A stretch of 64,000 bases of DNA from Celeribacter litoreus (GTDB lineage Bacteria; Pseudomonadota; Alphaproteobacteria; Rhodobacterales; Rhodobacteraceae). Positions 15,079 to 24,012 of this stretch are shown here, piece by piece. The first letter of the stretch is position 1. Every line of letters begins with the position of its first letter. The notes below the pieces were generated by a model. It did not search any database. It worked only from the letters and a program-made list of their open reading frames with translations, and was not told where the DNA came from. The stretch is from the NCBI RefSeq assembly GCF_020165855.1, contig NZ_JAIUFY010000005.1, positions 434,001 through 498,000 of the forward strand. The letters are read 5' to 3'. Position numbers and translations under genes: made by a program.

Positions 15079-15987
15079 TCAGCGCTCCAAAGAGTAGAGT
15101 TCGCCGGGCGGGATCAGTAGATCCAGACCGAGTTTGAGGCAGACCAAAAGAACCAAAAGGGCGAGTGCGATCCGCAGTTGCTCGGCTTTGAGACGGAGGC
15201 CGATTTGGGTGCCGATCTGCGCTCCAATCACGCCGCCGACCAGCAAGAGGAACGCCAGAAGCACATCCACCGTGTGGTTGGTGTAGGCGTGTAAGAGGGT
15301 TGTGAAACCCGCAGTGAAAATGATCTGGAAGAGTGATGTCCCAATCACCACCTTCGTAGGCATGCCGAGGATGTAGATCATCGCAGGCACCATGATGAAC
15401 CCGCCACCAACGCCCATGACCGCGCCCAGCATCCCAACCATAAGCCCCACACCAATCGGCGGAATCGCAGAGATGTAGAGGCCAGAGGCGCGGAACTTCA
15501 TCTTGAAGGGCAGGGTGTGAACCCAAAGATGCTTTTTGCGCTCAGGGCGCCCCCCCGGTCGGTTCTTGGCCCTTTTTAGGGCGCGCAGGGACTCGATCAG
15601 CATCAGGAAGCCGATGACGCCAAGGAAGACGACGTAGCAAAGCGTGACGAGGAGGTCGACCTGGCCCATTGCTTTGAGAAGGTTGAAAATCTGCACGCCG
15701 ATCGCGGAGCCGACCAAGCCGCCAGCAAGCAGGACCAAGCCCATCTTCAGATCGACAGTTTTGCGTTTGAAGTGGGCGAGAACACCGGAGACGGAGGATG
15801 CGACGATCTGGTTCGCGGAGGTGGCCACGGCGACTGCTGGAGGGATGCCAACGAAGAAAAGCAGCGGCGTGATCAGAAACCCACCACCGACGCCGAACAT
15901 TCCGGACAGGACACCCACGAGCCCTCCCAAACCCAAAAGGGTGAAGGCATTCACAGAGACTTCGGCGATGGGAAGAAAAAGTTGCAT
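15079..15987 (-). CDS. TSUP (TauE/SafE) family permease
   Basis: A 302-residue integral membrane protein. Repeated glycine-rich helices are seen, e.g. LGGLVGVLSGMFGVGGGFLITPLL near the N-terminus (given in part) and a related MLGAVMGVGGGFIMVP in the second half, the internal duplication characteristic of TSUP transporters. A basic loop (about residues 140-165) separates the halves. Members export sulfite, sulfoacetate or other small anions; the substrate here is unknown. It is the first gene of a two-gene operon with the TIGR02186-type protein. Confidence 0.9.
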   Translation of the reverse strand: MQLFLPIAEVSVNAFTLLGLGGLVGVLSGMFGVGGGFLITPLLFFVGIPPAVAVATSANQIVASSVSGVLAHFKRKTVDLKMGLVLLAGGLVGSAIGVQIFNLLKAMGQVDLLVTLCYVVFLGVIGFLMLIESLRALKRAKNRPGGRPERKKHLWVHTLPFKMKFRASGLYISAIPPIGVGLMVGMLGAVMGVGGGFIMVPAMIYILGMPTKVVIGTSLFQIIFTAGFTTLLHAYTNHTVDVLLAFLLLVGGVIGAQIGTQIGLRLKAEQLRIALALLVLLVCLKLGLDLLIPPGELYSLER

Positions 15988-16072
15988 CAGGCGCCTTTGT
16001 GCGGGGGCTTTCTGTCAGGAATGCCTTGAATTGTGCGGGGCGTCAAATGCTTGACAGTGCTGCACGAAAGAA

Positions 16073-16096
16073 AAACGGGCCCCGAAAGGCCCGTTT
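16073..16096 (-). terminator. Terminator of the first BMP-type ABC operon
   Basis: A 9-bp stem (aaacgggcc 16073-16081 with ggcccgttt 16088-16096) lies 20 bases beyond the last permease stop on the minus strand, followed in that direction by a T-rich tract. Confidence 0.8.
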
Positions 16097-16115
16097 GGTC
16101 GTCCTGTTCGCTTCC

Positions 16116-17078
16116 TCAGCGTTCTTTGACATAGGGCTGGCCACCCGCGCGCGGCGGGATGGCTTTGCCGACGAAGCCCGCGAGAATGATCACGGTCAGG
16201 ATGTAGGGAAGGGCCTGCATGAACTGAACGGGGATCACGAAGTCGCCGACGGAGATCGACTGATAGCGGTTGCCGATGGCTTCCAAGAGGCCGAAGAGCA
16301 GCGTCGCATAGAGCGCGTACCAAGGGCGCCACTTAGCGAAAATCAACGCAGCGAGAGCGATATAGCCGCGACCTGCAGACATATCTTTCACAAATCCTGC
16401 AGCAAGGGATGCAAGGTAGGTGCCCGCCAGCCCGCATAGAACGCCCGCGATGACCAGGGCGGCATACCGAAGGGCCACGACTGATACGCCTGCCGTATCC
16501 ACCGCAGAAGGGTTTTCACCGACCGCGCGCAGACGAAGGCCGAAGCGCGTCCGGAAGAGAACCCACCAGGAGAGCGGCACAGCTGCGAGCGCGATGTAGG
16601 TCAAGACCGTATGTCCGGCGATCAATTCGTCAGCCGCAGGCCCGATAACCGGAATGTGGGACATGGCTTCTGTAAAGCTCGGTTCCCACGAGGAAAAGCG
16701 TTCGTCTGGAGTGAGCGACGGTGTGCGGCCACCCAGTTTGAACCACGCTTGACCAATGACGACGGTGAGACCCGCTGCGAGAAAGTTGAGAGCCACGCCG
16801 GAGATCAACTGATCACCTTTGAAGGTGATCGAGGCGAGACCATGCAGCATAGAGAAGGCAAGCGATCCGGCGACACCTGCTCCGAGGCCAATCCAGATCG
16901 AACCGGTCGTATGAGCCACCGCACCGGATAGGAAGGCAGCAGCGAGAAGCTTTGCTTCAAGGCCGATGTCCACGACGCCAGCGCGCTCGGAAAACAGGCC
17001 TGCCAAACAGGTCAGCAGGAGAGGAGTGGCCAAGCGCAGGGCGCTGTCGAGGATTTGGATAACCGTGAGATAGTCCAT
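16116..17078 (-). CDS. ABC transporter permease, BMP/nucleoside type (second permease)
   Basis: A 320-residue inner-membrane protein with about 8-9 hydrophobic helices. GVVDIGLEAKLLAAAFLSG matches the N(I/L)GxEG-type loop of permeases that pair with BMP-family binding proteins, and GLRLRAVGENPSAVDTAGVS matches their cytoplasmic coupling loop (EAA-like). It belongs to the four-gene transporter unit 16116-20758, ending it; the upstream permease gene stops 3 bases before this start. Substrate is probably a nucleoside or related compound, by family. Confidence 0.88.
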   Translation of the reverse strand: MDYLTVIQILDSALRLATPLLLTCLAGLFSERAGVVDIGLEAKLLAAAFLSGAVAHTTGSIWIGLGAGVAGSLAFSMLHGLASITFKGDQLISGVALNFLAAGLTVVIGQAWFKLGGRTPSLTPDERFSSWEPSFTEAMSHIPVIGPAADELIAGHTVLTYIALAAVPLSWWVLFRTRFGLRLRAVGENPSAVDTAGVSVVALRYAALVIAGVLCGLAGTYLASLAAGFVKDMSAGRGYIALAALIFAKWRPWYALYATLLFGLLEAIGNRYQSISVGDFVIPVQFMQALPYILTVIILAGFVGKAIPPRAGGQPYVKER

Positions 17079-17081
17079 CTC

Positions 17082-18179
17082 TTAGGCCTCCTTTTTCTTG
17101 TCGAGGGCGATGAACAGTTTCTCCAGCGGTGCGCGGACCATGTTGTCGAGCGCGCCAGTGAAGAGGATCACGAGGCCCTGAATGACGACGATCAGTTCGC
17201 GCGGGATGGATTCCCAGAACGCAAGCTCGGCGCCGCCTTGATAGAGAAAGCCGAACAGGATTGCGGCCAGGAAGATACCGATCGGATGGTTGCGCCCCAT
17301 TAGCGCCACCGCGATACCTATGAAGCCCGCGCCTTCAACCGCATTGTCAATCAGACGTTCCGCTTCGCCCATCACGTTGTTGATCGCCATGAGACCGGCG
17401 AGAGCGCCAGAAATCAGCATCGCGATAATGACGATGCGCACGCGGTTGATACCTGCGTAATGTGCGGCGGTATCAGATTGACCAAATGCGCGGATTTCAT
17501 AGCCGAGCCGCGTCCGCCAAATGAGGAAATAGAACACCACACACGCAAGAAGTGCGACGAGGAACGAGACGTTCGCTGGGGCGTTCTTGTTAAAGTTGAT
17601 GCCAAAAGGTGCCAGCATTTCATGGAAAGTCGGCAGATGCGCGCCGGGGCCGAAATTGGCACTCTCTGCAGCCATGGAGCCGGGGACCTTCAGGACGTTC
17701 AACAGGACATAGCCCATGAGCGCGGAGGCGATGAAGTTGAACATGATCGTGGTGATCACGATGTGGCTGCCGCGCTTGGCCTGGAGATAGGCGGGGATAA
17801 ACGCCCATGCCGCGCCGAAAGCCGCGCCGCCAATCATGGCTGCGGGGAGCGCGAGCGTCCAATGCGGCCACGGGACCGCCAGACAGACCACAGCAACGCC
17901 GAGACCGCCGAGTGTCGCCTGACCTTCGGAGCCGATATTAAACAGCCGAGCGTGATAGGCCACCGCGACCGAGAGGCCGGTGAAGATGAAGTTCGTGGCG
18001 TAGTAGAGCGTGTAGCCGATCCCTTGGGTCGAACCGAACGCGCCCTGCACCATGGTTTTGATCGCGACGATCGGATCTTTCCCGATGGCCATGATCACAA
18101 GGCCCGAAAAGAAGAACGCGAGCAGGATCGAGATCAACGGAATGAGAACGGCATCCGCCCATTTTGGCATTTTGCTCAT
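17082..18179 (-). CDS. ABC transporter permease, BMP/nucleoside type (first permease)
   Basis: A 365-residue inner-membrane protein with a helix at about 10-32 and further hydrophobic segments to the end. The NIGSEGQATLGGLGV stretch (about 81-95) is the family glycine loop, and YEIRAFGQSDTAAHYAGINR is the coupling loop contacting the ATPase. It overlaps the ATPase gene by 4 bases (18176-18179) and is followed 3 bases later by the second permease, so all are translated together. Confidence 0.88.
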   Translation of the reverse strand: MSKMPKWADAVLIPLISILLAFFFSGLVIMAIGKDPIVAIKTMVQGAFGSTQGIGYTLYYATNFIFTGLSVAVAYHARLFNIGSEGQATLGGLGVAVVCLAVPWPHWTLALPAAMIGGAAFGAAWAFIPAYLQAKRGSHIVITTIMFNFIASALMGYVLLNVLKVPGSMAAESANFGPGAHLPTFHEMLAPFGINFNKNAPANVSFLVALLACVVFYFLIWRTRLGYEIRAFGQSDTAAHYAGINRVRIVIIAMLISGALAGLMAINNVMGEAERLIDNAVEGAGFIGIAVALMGRNHPIGIFLAAILFGFLYQGGAELAFWESIPRELIVVIQGLVILFTGALDNMVRAPLEKLFIALDKKKEA

Positions 18180-19756
18180 GCGTCTTCTCCCGTCATACCC
18201 GCCATCAAGAGGCCGAGTTCGCCCTCGTTTGTCTCAGAGGGCAGGCGTTCGCCCATGATTTTTCCATCGAACATCACTGCGATGCGGTCGGACAGCGACA
18301 TGATTTCATCCAGTTCCACCGAGACGAGCAAGATTGCCTTTCCCTCGTCACGCAAGGCGACAATTTGTTGGTGAATAAATTCGATCGCGCCGATGTCGAC
18401 GCCGCGTGTGGGCTGACCAATCAGGAGCAGGTCCGGGTTGCGCTCGATCTCGCGGGCGAGAACGATTTTCTGTTGGTTGCCCCCAGAGAAACTCTTTGCC
18501 TCCAGCAGCGGGTTTGGCGGACGCACATCGAATTTATCCATGCTTTTCTGGGTCATTGCCTTGATGCCGGCGTTGTCCATCAGAAGTGCGTTTTTTTGAT
18601 ATTCTGGCGCGTTATGGTAGCCAAAGACCATGTTTTCCCAGGCTTGGAACTCGAGGATCAGGCCCTCGTCATGCCGGTCTTCGGGCACATGCGCGATGCC
18701 GCGGGCGCGGCGCGATTTGCCATCGGAATATTTCCCGGTCAGATCAATCTCTTCGCCATTCATCCGAATGGTGCCGGTGCCGTCCATCATGCCGCCGAGC
18801 ACTTCAAGCAGTTCTGTTTGGCCATTGCCTGACACGCCTGCGATCCCGAGAATCTCACCAGCGCGCACTTCGAAGGAAATGCCTTTGACGCGTTCAACGC
18901 CCTGGTCGTCTTTCACGCGTAGGTTTTCGACCTCAAGGATCGGTGCGCCCGGCGTTGCGGCCGCCTTGTCGACGCGCAACAAGACTTTGCGCCCGACCAT
19001 GAGTTCGGCGAGTTGTTCGGGCGACGTCTCTGCGGTTTTCACCGTCGCGGTCATCTCGCCACGTCGCATCACGGACACGGTGTCCGTGCTCTCCATGATC
19101 TCGCGGAGTTTGTGCGTGATGAGAATGATCGTTTTGCCCTCGGCACGCAGACCGTCGAGAATGCGGAACAGGTGATCCGCTTCGGCGGGAGTCAAAACAC
19201 CCGTCGGTTCGTCGAGGATCAAAATGTCTGCCTGACGATAGAGCGCCTTGAGAATCTCGACCCGTTGCTGGTGGCCCACGGAGAGGTCTTCGATCAGGGC
19301 GTCGGGATCGACCGACAGTTCATATTCATCGGAGAGCTGTTTCAGAAGTTTGCGCGCCTTCGCAATCGACGGCTTCAACAGCCCGCCGTCCTCTGCGCCG
19401 AGGATCACATTCTCCAGAACCGTAAAATTCTCAACCAGTTTGAAGTGCTGGAACACCATGCCGATTCCTGCGGAAATCGCCGCCTGGCTATCGGTGATGT
19501 CGACTTTCTGGCCGTCGATAAAAATCTCGCCCGCATCGGCTTTGTAGAAACCGTAAAGGATCGACATCAGCGTGGATTTGCCCGCGCCGTTTTCGCCGAT
19601 GATCCCGTGGATCGTCCCTTTCTCGACCCGGATCGAGATGTCTTTGTTCGCCTGCACCGGACCGAAGGCTTTGGAAATCCCGCGCAGTTCGATGGCGGGG
19701 GCGGATGCGGTGGGGGCGGCAGTCTCCTGCCGCCCCTTATCCGTTTGGACACTCAT
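18176..19756 (-). CDS. ABC transporter ATP-binding protein, tandem-domain sugar/nucleoside type
   Basis: A 526-residue protein with two nucleotide-binding domains. Domain 1 has Walker A GENGAGKSTLMSILYG, signature LSVGHQQRVEILKAL and Walker B ILILDEPTGVLTP. Domain 2 (from about residue 280) has the altered Walker A GVSGNGQTELLEVLGG, signature FSGGNQQKIVLAREI, and LLLIGQPTRGVDIGA in place of a consensus Walker B. This asymmetry is typical of the RbsA/NupO class, where one site hydrolyses ATP. The N-terminus carries a threonine/alanine-rich extension. It energises uptake with the flanking permeases and binding protein. Confidence 0.93.
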   Translation of the reverse strand: MSVQTDKGRQETAAPTASAPAIELRGISKAFGPVQANKDISIRVEKGTIHGIIGENGAGKSTLMSILYGFYKADAGEIFIDGQKVDITDSQAAISAGIGMVFQHFKLVENFTVLENVILGAEDGGLLKPSIAKARKLLKQLSDEYELSVDPDALIEDLSVGHQQRVEILKALYRQADILILDEPTGVLTPAEADHLFRILDGLRAEGKTIILITHKLREIMESTDTVSVMRRGEMTATVKTAETSPEQLAELMVGRKVLLRVDKAAATPGAPILEVENLRVKDDQGVERVKGISFEVRAGEILGIAGVSGNGQTELLEVLGGMMDGTGTIRMNGEEIDLTGKYSDGKSRRARGIAHVPEDRHDEGLILEFQAWENMVFGYHNAPEYQKNALLMDNAGIKAMTQKSMDKFDVRPPNPLLEAKSFSGGNQQKIVLAREIERNPDLLLIGQPTRGVDIGAIEFIHQQIVALRDEGKAILLVSVELDEIMSLSDRIAVMFDGKIMGERLPSETNEGELGLLMAGMTGEDA

Positions 19757-19768
19757 CCTGTCGTTCCC

Positions 19769-20758
19769 TTAGAAGGCCGGGCAGGAGTCGTCGGTGGTGT
19801 AGTCGTGCACCATGATCTCGCCGGAGATGATTTTTGCCTCTGCGTCTTCGAGGGCAGCTTTCATCTCGTCGGACACGAGCTCTGCGTTGTATTCGTCCAT
19901 CGCAGCGCCAACGCCACCGTTCGCAACACCCCAGATTTCGAGGCCGGTCGGAACGTCCATGCCGGCAGCGAAGGAGTCGTAGACTGCGTTGTCAACGCGC
20001 TTGACCATGGAGGTCAGCACGGAGCCCGGCTGGAGGTAGTTCTGGTTGCTGTCGACGCCGATGGAAAGAACGCCTTCGTCAGCCGCGGTTTGAAGCACAC
20101 CGAGACCGGTGCCGCCAGCTGCGGCAAAGACCACTTCGGAGCCTTCTGCGATCTGGGCGCGGGTCAGTTCGCCGCCTTTCACCGGATCGTTCCATGCGGC
20201 CGGGGTGGTGCCGGTCATGTTCACGATGACCTTGCCTTCAGGTTTCACAGATTTGAAGCCTTGGGCATAGCCACAAGCGAATTTGGAGATCAGCGGAACG
20301 TCCATGCCGCCGACGAAGGACACGGTGTCGCCTTCGGATGCATATGCAGCAGCGATACCGACGAGGTAGGACCCTTCATGCTCGCTGAAGATGATGGAGC
20401 GCACGTTCGGCAGGTCCACCACGGCGTCAACCACGACGAACTTGGTGTCGGGGAAGTCTTTTGCAACGGTTTCCAGCGCGGTCGGCCAGAGGAAACCGGT
20501 CATTACGATCGGGTTGAACCCGTTTTCAGCGAAGCGGCGCAGAGCCTGTTCACGCTGAGCGTCGGACTGAAGCTCGAGATCGCGGTAGGTACCGCCGGTC
20601 TCGGCCGCCCAACGTTCTGCGCCATTGTAGGCAGCTTCGTTAAAGGATTTGTCGAACTTGCCGCCGAGATCGAAAATGATCGCCGGATCCGCGAGGGCCG
20701 CGCCGGAGGTCAGGGCAAGGGCAGCCGCAGCGCCGAGCAAGGACTTGGTGAAACTCAT
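19769..20758 (-). CDS. BMP-family ABC transporter substrate-binding protein
   Basis: A 329-residue periplasmic protein with signal peptide MSFTKSLLGAAAALALTSGA, cleaved near ALA. The mature part begins with DPAIIFDLGGKFDKSFNEAAYNGAERW (in outline), the BMP/PnrA family N-terminal signature, and has a nucleoside-lipoprotein fold by family. No lipobox cysteine is seen, so it is probably a free periplasmic protein. ATG 20758 has a gggaga ribosome site; an upstream in-frame start would precede the signal peptide and is rejected. It leads the operon, 12 bases before the ATPase gene. Confidence 0.92.
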   Translation of the reverse strand: MSFTKSLLGAAAALALTSGAALADPAIIFDLGGKFDKSFNEAAYNGAERWAAETGGTYRDLELQSDAQREQALRRFAENGFNPIVMTGFLWPTALETVAKDFPDTKFVVVDAVVDLPNVRSIIFSEHEGSYLVGIAAAYASEGDTVSFVGGMDVPLISKFACGYAQGFKSVKPEGKVIVNMTGTTPAAWNDPVKGGELTRAQIAEGSEVVFAAAGGTGLGVLQTAADEGVLSIGVDSNQNYLQPGSVLTSMVKRVDNAVYDSFAAGMDVPTGLEIWGVANGGVGAAMDEYNAELVSDEMKAALEDAEAKIISGEIMVHDYTTDDSCPAF

Positions 20759-20984
20759 TAGTATTCTCCCGTTAGATACTTGTCTTGGGGTCCTCTCCCG
20801 CGAGCGGAACTGTTGTGGCAGGACGAGGCCCGAGCAAGCCTGCGAAAATCGCACAGCTTAGAGAGATTAGGGCGTGTCACTCACGAAGGGTCAATAGAGA
20901 TTTTGCCATTTTTGACCAAACGGTCGCAACGGAACCCTGTCTTGAGCGTGTCTGTGCCGCGCGAAGAGGCAGCGAAGTGGCGAA

Positions 20985-21425
20985 TTAGTCGCTAACCGGC
21001 GGTTTTAAGCGCTTTGCAAAGATGAGCGCATCGTATTTCGAGCTGTCCGGGGCGGTGTAATAGTTTTTGCGTAGTCCGGATTCGCTGTAGCCTTCGGAGC
21101 GGTAAAGCGAGATCGCGGGTGCGTTCGTGGCGGCGACTTCCAAGAAGGAGGTTTCCGCGCCATGAGCGCGCGCTGCGTCTTCATAGGCGCGTAGGGTTGT
21201 GCGTCCATAGCCTTGGCCCTGCGCATCTGGGGGAACCGCGATGGTCAGGAGCTCGGCTTCGTCTAGGACCGCGCGACCGAGGGCAAACGCCCCGTTTGGT
21301 CCGGCCACAAAAAAGACCTCCTTCATCGAAAGGAGGTCTTCGAATTCTTTTGCGGACCATGGCCTCGGCATCGTGAAACAGGCGGCATGAATGGCCGCGA
21401 TAGCTTCAGTCGTGAGGCCGGACAC
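20985..21425 (-). CDS. rimI: GNAT acetyltransferase, RimI-like
   Basis: A 146-residue N-acetyltransferase. The acetyl-CoA-binding motif A is visible as IAVPPDAQGQGYGRTTLRAYEDAA (described in part; QGQGYG at about 70-75), followed by FLEVAATNAPAISLYRSEGY and RKNYYTAP, both typical of RimI, which acetylates the N-terminal alanine of ribosomal protein S18. Identification as RimI rather than another GNAT is by these motifs. It begins 3 bases after the Nfu gene ends. In relatives I would expect tsaB in this interval; it is absent here. Confidence 0.75.
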   Translation of the reverse strand: MSGLTTEAIAAIHAACFTMPRPWSAKEFEDLLSMKEVFFVAGPNGAFALGRAVLDEAELLTIAVPPDAQGQGYGRTTLRAYEDAARAHGAETSFLEVAATNAPAISLYRSEGYSESGLRKNYYTAPDSSKYDALIFAKRLKPPVSD

Positions 21426-21428
21426 GGG

Positions 21429-21992
21429 TCAGGCGGCCACCGGGCGTACTTCGAGCACTTCCGGAATGTAGTGGCGCAGCAAGTTCTCGATGCCCATTTT
21501 GAGCGTCAGGGTAGAGGACGGGCAGCCCGCGCAAGCGCCCTGCATGTGCAGGTAGACGATGCCGCGATCGAACCCGTGGAAGGTGATGTCGCCACCATCT
21601 TGTGCCACCGCCGGTCGAACGCGGGTGTCCAGAAGTTCTTTGATTTGAGTGACGATTGCGCTGTCCGGACCATCATGTTCCGCATGACCTGCGGGTGCGG
21701 TGGCTTCACCAGCCATGATCGGATCGCCGGATTGGAAATGCTCCATGATCGCGCCGAGGATCATCGGTTTCACGTGATCCCAGTCGGTTGCTTCATCTTT
21801 TGTTACGGTGACGAAGTCCGAGCCGAAGAACACACCGGTGATGTTGCCGACCGCGAAAATGCGGGCAGCAAGCGGAGAAGCCTCTGCCGCTTCCTTCGTT
21901 GGAAAATCTGCGGTGCCGCTGTCGAGAACGGACTGTCCCGGCAGGAATTTCAAAGTTGCGGGGTTCGGCGTGGATTCGGTCTGGATGAACAT
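21429..21992 (-). CDS. Nfu-type iron-sulfur cluster scaffold/carrier
   Basis: A 187-residue protein. The N-terminal Nfu domain starts MFIQTESTPNPATLKFLPGQ, and the C-terminal NifU-like domain has the cluster-binding CxxC at C154/C157 in GACAGCPSSTLTLK. It is thought to bind a [4Fe-4S] cluster across a dimer and deliver it to target enzymes. It lies directly before rimI on the minus strand (3-base gap) and starts about 80 bases after the DUF2267-like gene ends. Confidence 0.93.
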   Translation of the reverse strand: MFIQTESTPNPATLKFLPGQSVLDSGTADFPTKEAAEASPLAARIFAVGNITGVFFGSDFVTVTKDEATDWDHVKPMILGAIMEHFQSGDPIMAGEATAPAGHAEHDGPDSAIVTQIKELLDTRVRPAVAQDGGDITFHGFDRGIVYLHMQGACAGCPSSTLTLKMGIENLLRHYIPEVLEVRPVAA

Positions 21993-22070
21993 GGCGCTTA
22001 TTCCTTACTGTTGGGGTCGGATATGCGCTCTCGTGCGCTGAAAGTCAAGAATTAGAACGGTTCTAATTTG

Positions 22071-22532
22071 TTAGCTCTGCTGATCCAAGAGTTCTTCTGT
22101 GACTTCTGCAGGCATGCCCCAGAACTCTTGGGCACCTGCTCCTAGTTCGGAGAGCACCTTTGCGAGGGCCAGAGGGTCGCAGTGTTTCCAGAGAGCGAAG
22201 GCCGTGGCGTCGATGACATTCAGCGGCGTCAAGCCATCGCTCTTGCGCATCGCCATCACTTCACGCACCAGTTCTGATCGACTGCCCCATGGCACCGGAA
22301 CCGCGTCTACTTTCCAGTTAAAAACGAGCATCGCGCGCAAAGTTGCGGGTAGAACATCTCCGAAGGCAATCACCTCCGGCGGGGTGAGCCGTCTGCGGAA
22401 GACTTGCAATACGGCATCCACTGCGGAGCAGGCGACGTCGTCGTTTTCTACGGCGTGTCCCATTCGGCCTCGCGCGTCGGCCAAGAACGCTTTGAATGCG
22501 TCGGGCGCATCTGCGTAGTCCGATGACGTCAT
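22071..22532 (-). CDS. Conserved protein, possibly DUF2267
   Basis: A 153-residue soluble protein. The segment VFRRRLTPPEVIAFGDVLPATLRAML resembles the helical core of DUF2267 (in outline: RLTxxEaxxfgxqLPxxlR), followed by a GSRSELVREV stretch. No signal peptide or membrane helix. It overlaps the universal stress protein gene upstream by 4 bases (22529-22532), so both are translated together. Function unknown; the family assignment is tentative and based on pattern recall. Confidence 0.55.
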   Translation of the reverse strand: MTSSDYADAPDAFKAFLADARGRMGHAVENDDVACSAVDAVLQVFRRRLTPPEVIAFGDVLPATLRAMLVFNWKVDAVPVPWGSRSELVREVMAMRKSDGLTPLNVIDATAFALWKHCDPLALAKVLSELGAGAQEFWGMPAEVTEELLDQQS

Positions 22533-22984
22533 GTCACCGCCTCCAGACGCTCTTTCGACATTTCTCCCGGGACAAGGGTCATAGGGATGGGCAAGAAACC
22601 AGCCTGTTTTGTCATAGCAGACACCAATGGACCCGGGCCGGATTTCTCCGTGCCAGCTCCGAGGACGAGGACGCCGATTTCAGGATCCTCTTTGATCTGG
22701 GCGAGAATCTCATGCACAGCTTCGCCTTCGCGAATAACAAGATCCGGATCGACGTTTTGACGATCCCGCATCCATTTGGCGAACACCTCGTAGTGCGCAA
22801 CGATCCGGTCACGGGTCTCTTCGCGCATTAGGTCCGCCACCCCGATCCAGTGATTGAACTCTTCGGGCGGAATGATGGAGAGAATCGTTACACCCCCGCC
22901 TGTTTTCGCAGCCCGCATCGCCGCAAATCGCATCGCGTTCAGACACTCGCGACTGTCATCCAAAATGACGAGAAACTTGCGCAT
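22529..22984 (-). CDS. Universal stress protein (UspA family)
   Basis: A 151-residue protein with the family start MRKFLVILDDSRECLNAMRFAAMRA and the nucleotide-type loop VLVLGAGTEKSGPGPLVSAM near residues 110-130, then IPMTLVPG. This is the Usp alpha/beta fold; ATP binding is plausible from the G-x2-G-x9-G(S/T) arrangement. ATG 22984 is preferred over an upstream in-frame start because it begins at the conserved MRKFLVILD and follows an aagggg ribosome site. It leads a two-gene unit with the DUF2267-like gene. Confidence 0.88.
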   Translation of the reverse strand: MRKFLVILDDSRECLNAMRFAAMRAAKTGGGVTILSIIPPEEFNHWIGVADLMREETRDRIVAHYEVFAKWMRDRQNVDPDLVIREGEAVHEILAQIKEDPEIGVLVLGAGTEKSGPGPLVSAMTKQAGFLPIPMTLVPGEMSKERLEAVT

Positions 22985-23348
22985 GGTTGCCCCTTTAATC
23001 TTCCCGTTTCGGGTCCTGCGATGATGACGGAGCATCGCGCGTGACGCAAGCGGGATGCGAGCCCCCGGCATGAACATGTCGGGGGCCACAACACTGCCGG
23101 ATCAAAAAGGGGAATGGATCGGCAAGAAGGGCTGAACGAGAGAACATACGGCTCAGTTGGGGACCTGAGGGCGTACCCTTCGATTTTTCTCTCTAAGTGG
23201 TGTTTGAAACGGACTCATGACAGTAGGCGAAAATTTTGAGTGCCTGGAAAAACCTTCCCTGTGTCCATCGATGAATTGAATGTGATTTGCCTATCTCGCC
23301 CTGTGTCCCTCTTTTGTCGACCAAACGAGACGCAGAACGGAATGCAGA
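22985..23348. other. Intergenic region between usp and L,D-transpeptidase genes
   Basis: 364 bases without a supported gene. It contains an imperfect hairpin at 23061-23086 (gcccccg...cgggggc with CATG inner pairs), placed upstream of the universal stress gene and without a T tract, and an otherwise plain sequence carrying the two divergent promoters. I found no tRNA or other structured RNA here. Confidence 0.45.
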
Positions 23349-23933
23349 ATGACGGAATTGACACGACGACGCCTCGTCCTCGCAGGTTTGGCGACACCGT
23401 TTCTCGGGCGCATGGCGTTCGCAGAAGAAATCGGGCTGACGCTGCCGGAGGACATGAAGTCGCCGGACACGGCGAGACACAATATTTCCAGCTTCCGCAC
23501 GATCTACTGGCGCGAGCACTTTGACACCCTAGGTTCCGGCGCGATTGTTGCGGATACGGTGAGCCGTGCGCTGCATTTCTGGGGCGCGGACGGGACCTAC
23601 AAGCTATACCCGACATCCGTTCCGATCTCGGAAGAACTGACACGGCGCGGCTATACCGAGGTGATCGGGAAGAAAGAGGGGCCAACATGGACCCCAACGC
23701 CGTCGATGAGGGAACGTGATCCGTCGCTTCCTGCTGTTGTTCCTGCGGGGCCTGAAAACCCGCTCGGGACACATGCGCTTTATCTCAGCTGGCAATACTA
23801 CCGGATCCACGGCACGCATGACACGCGCAAGATCGGGCGCCGGTCTTCTGACGGATGTATCGGGCTCTACAACGAGATGATTGCTGACCTCTATCCGCGC
23901 GTTGCAGTTGGCACGAAGGTGAAACTGATCTGA
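23349..23933 (+). CDS. L,D-transpeptidase family protein, exported
   Basis: A 194-residue protein with a Tat-like leader (TRRRLVLAGLATPFLG) and a YkuD-type catalytic core: HGT at 154-156 and SSDGCIGLYN with Cys170, together matching HGTxxxxxIGxxxSxGCIR-like L,D-transpeptidase motifs. It likely acts in the periplasm on peptidoglycan, forming 3-3 crosslinks or attaching proteins; alternatives such as a carboxypeptidase role cannot be excluded. It is a single gene ending at a bidirectional terminator shared with trpS. Confidence 0.88.
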   Translation: MTELTRRRLVLAGLATPFLGRMAFAEEIGLTLPEDMKSPDTARHNISSFRTIYWREHFDTLGSGAIVADTVSRALHFWGADGTYKLYPTSVPISEELTRRGYTEVIGKKEGPTWTPTPSMRERDPSLPAVVPAGPENPLGTHALYLSWQYYRIHGTHDTRKIGRRSSDGCIGLYNEMIADLYPRVAVGTKVKLI

Positions 23934-23960
23934 TTGCTAAGTGCATCAGCACCTAATCAG

Positions 23961-23988
23961 AAAAGGGCGCCCGATGAGGCGCCCTTTT
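23961..23988. terminator. Bidirectional terminator between L,D-transpeptidase gene and trpS
   Basis: An 11-bp perfect stem (aaaagggcgcc 23961-23971 with ggcgccctttt 23978-23988) lies between two convergent genes, with A/T ends on both sides. Confidence 0.88.
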
Positions 23989-24012
23989 ATATTGGTTCAG
24001 TTCGTTTCGCGC

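Noticed and set aside
19013-20761. Large plus-strand ORF across the first BMP-type transporter genes
   Set aside because: It lies opposite the ATPase and binding-protein genes, whose motifs are clear. The product shows only shadow-type composition.
20911-20926. gacc-N4-ggtc near the first BMP-type operon promoter as a regulator site
   Set aside because: The match is only 4+4 bases. A similar element was not found upstream of the second BMP-type operon.
23061-23086. Hairpin before the universal stress gene as a terminator or RNA gene
   Set aside because: There is no T tract and no upstream gene it would terminate. No tRNA-like or other fold is evident in the flanks.
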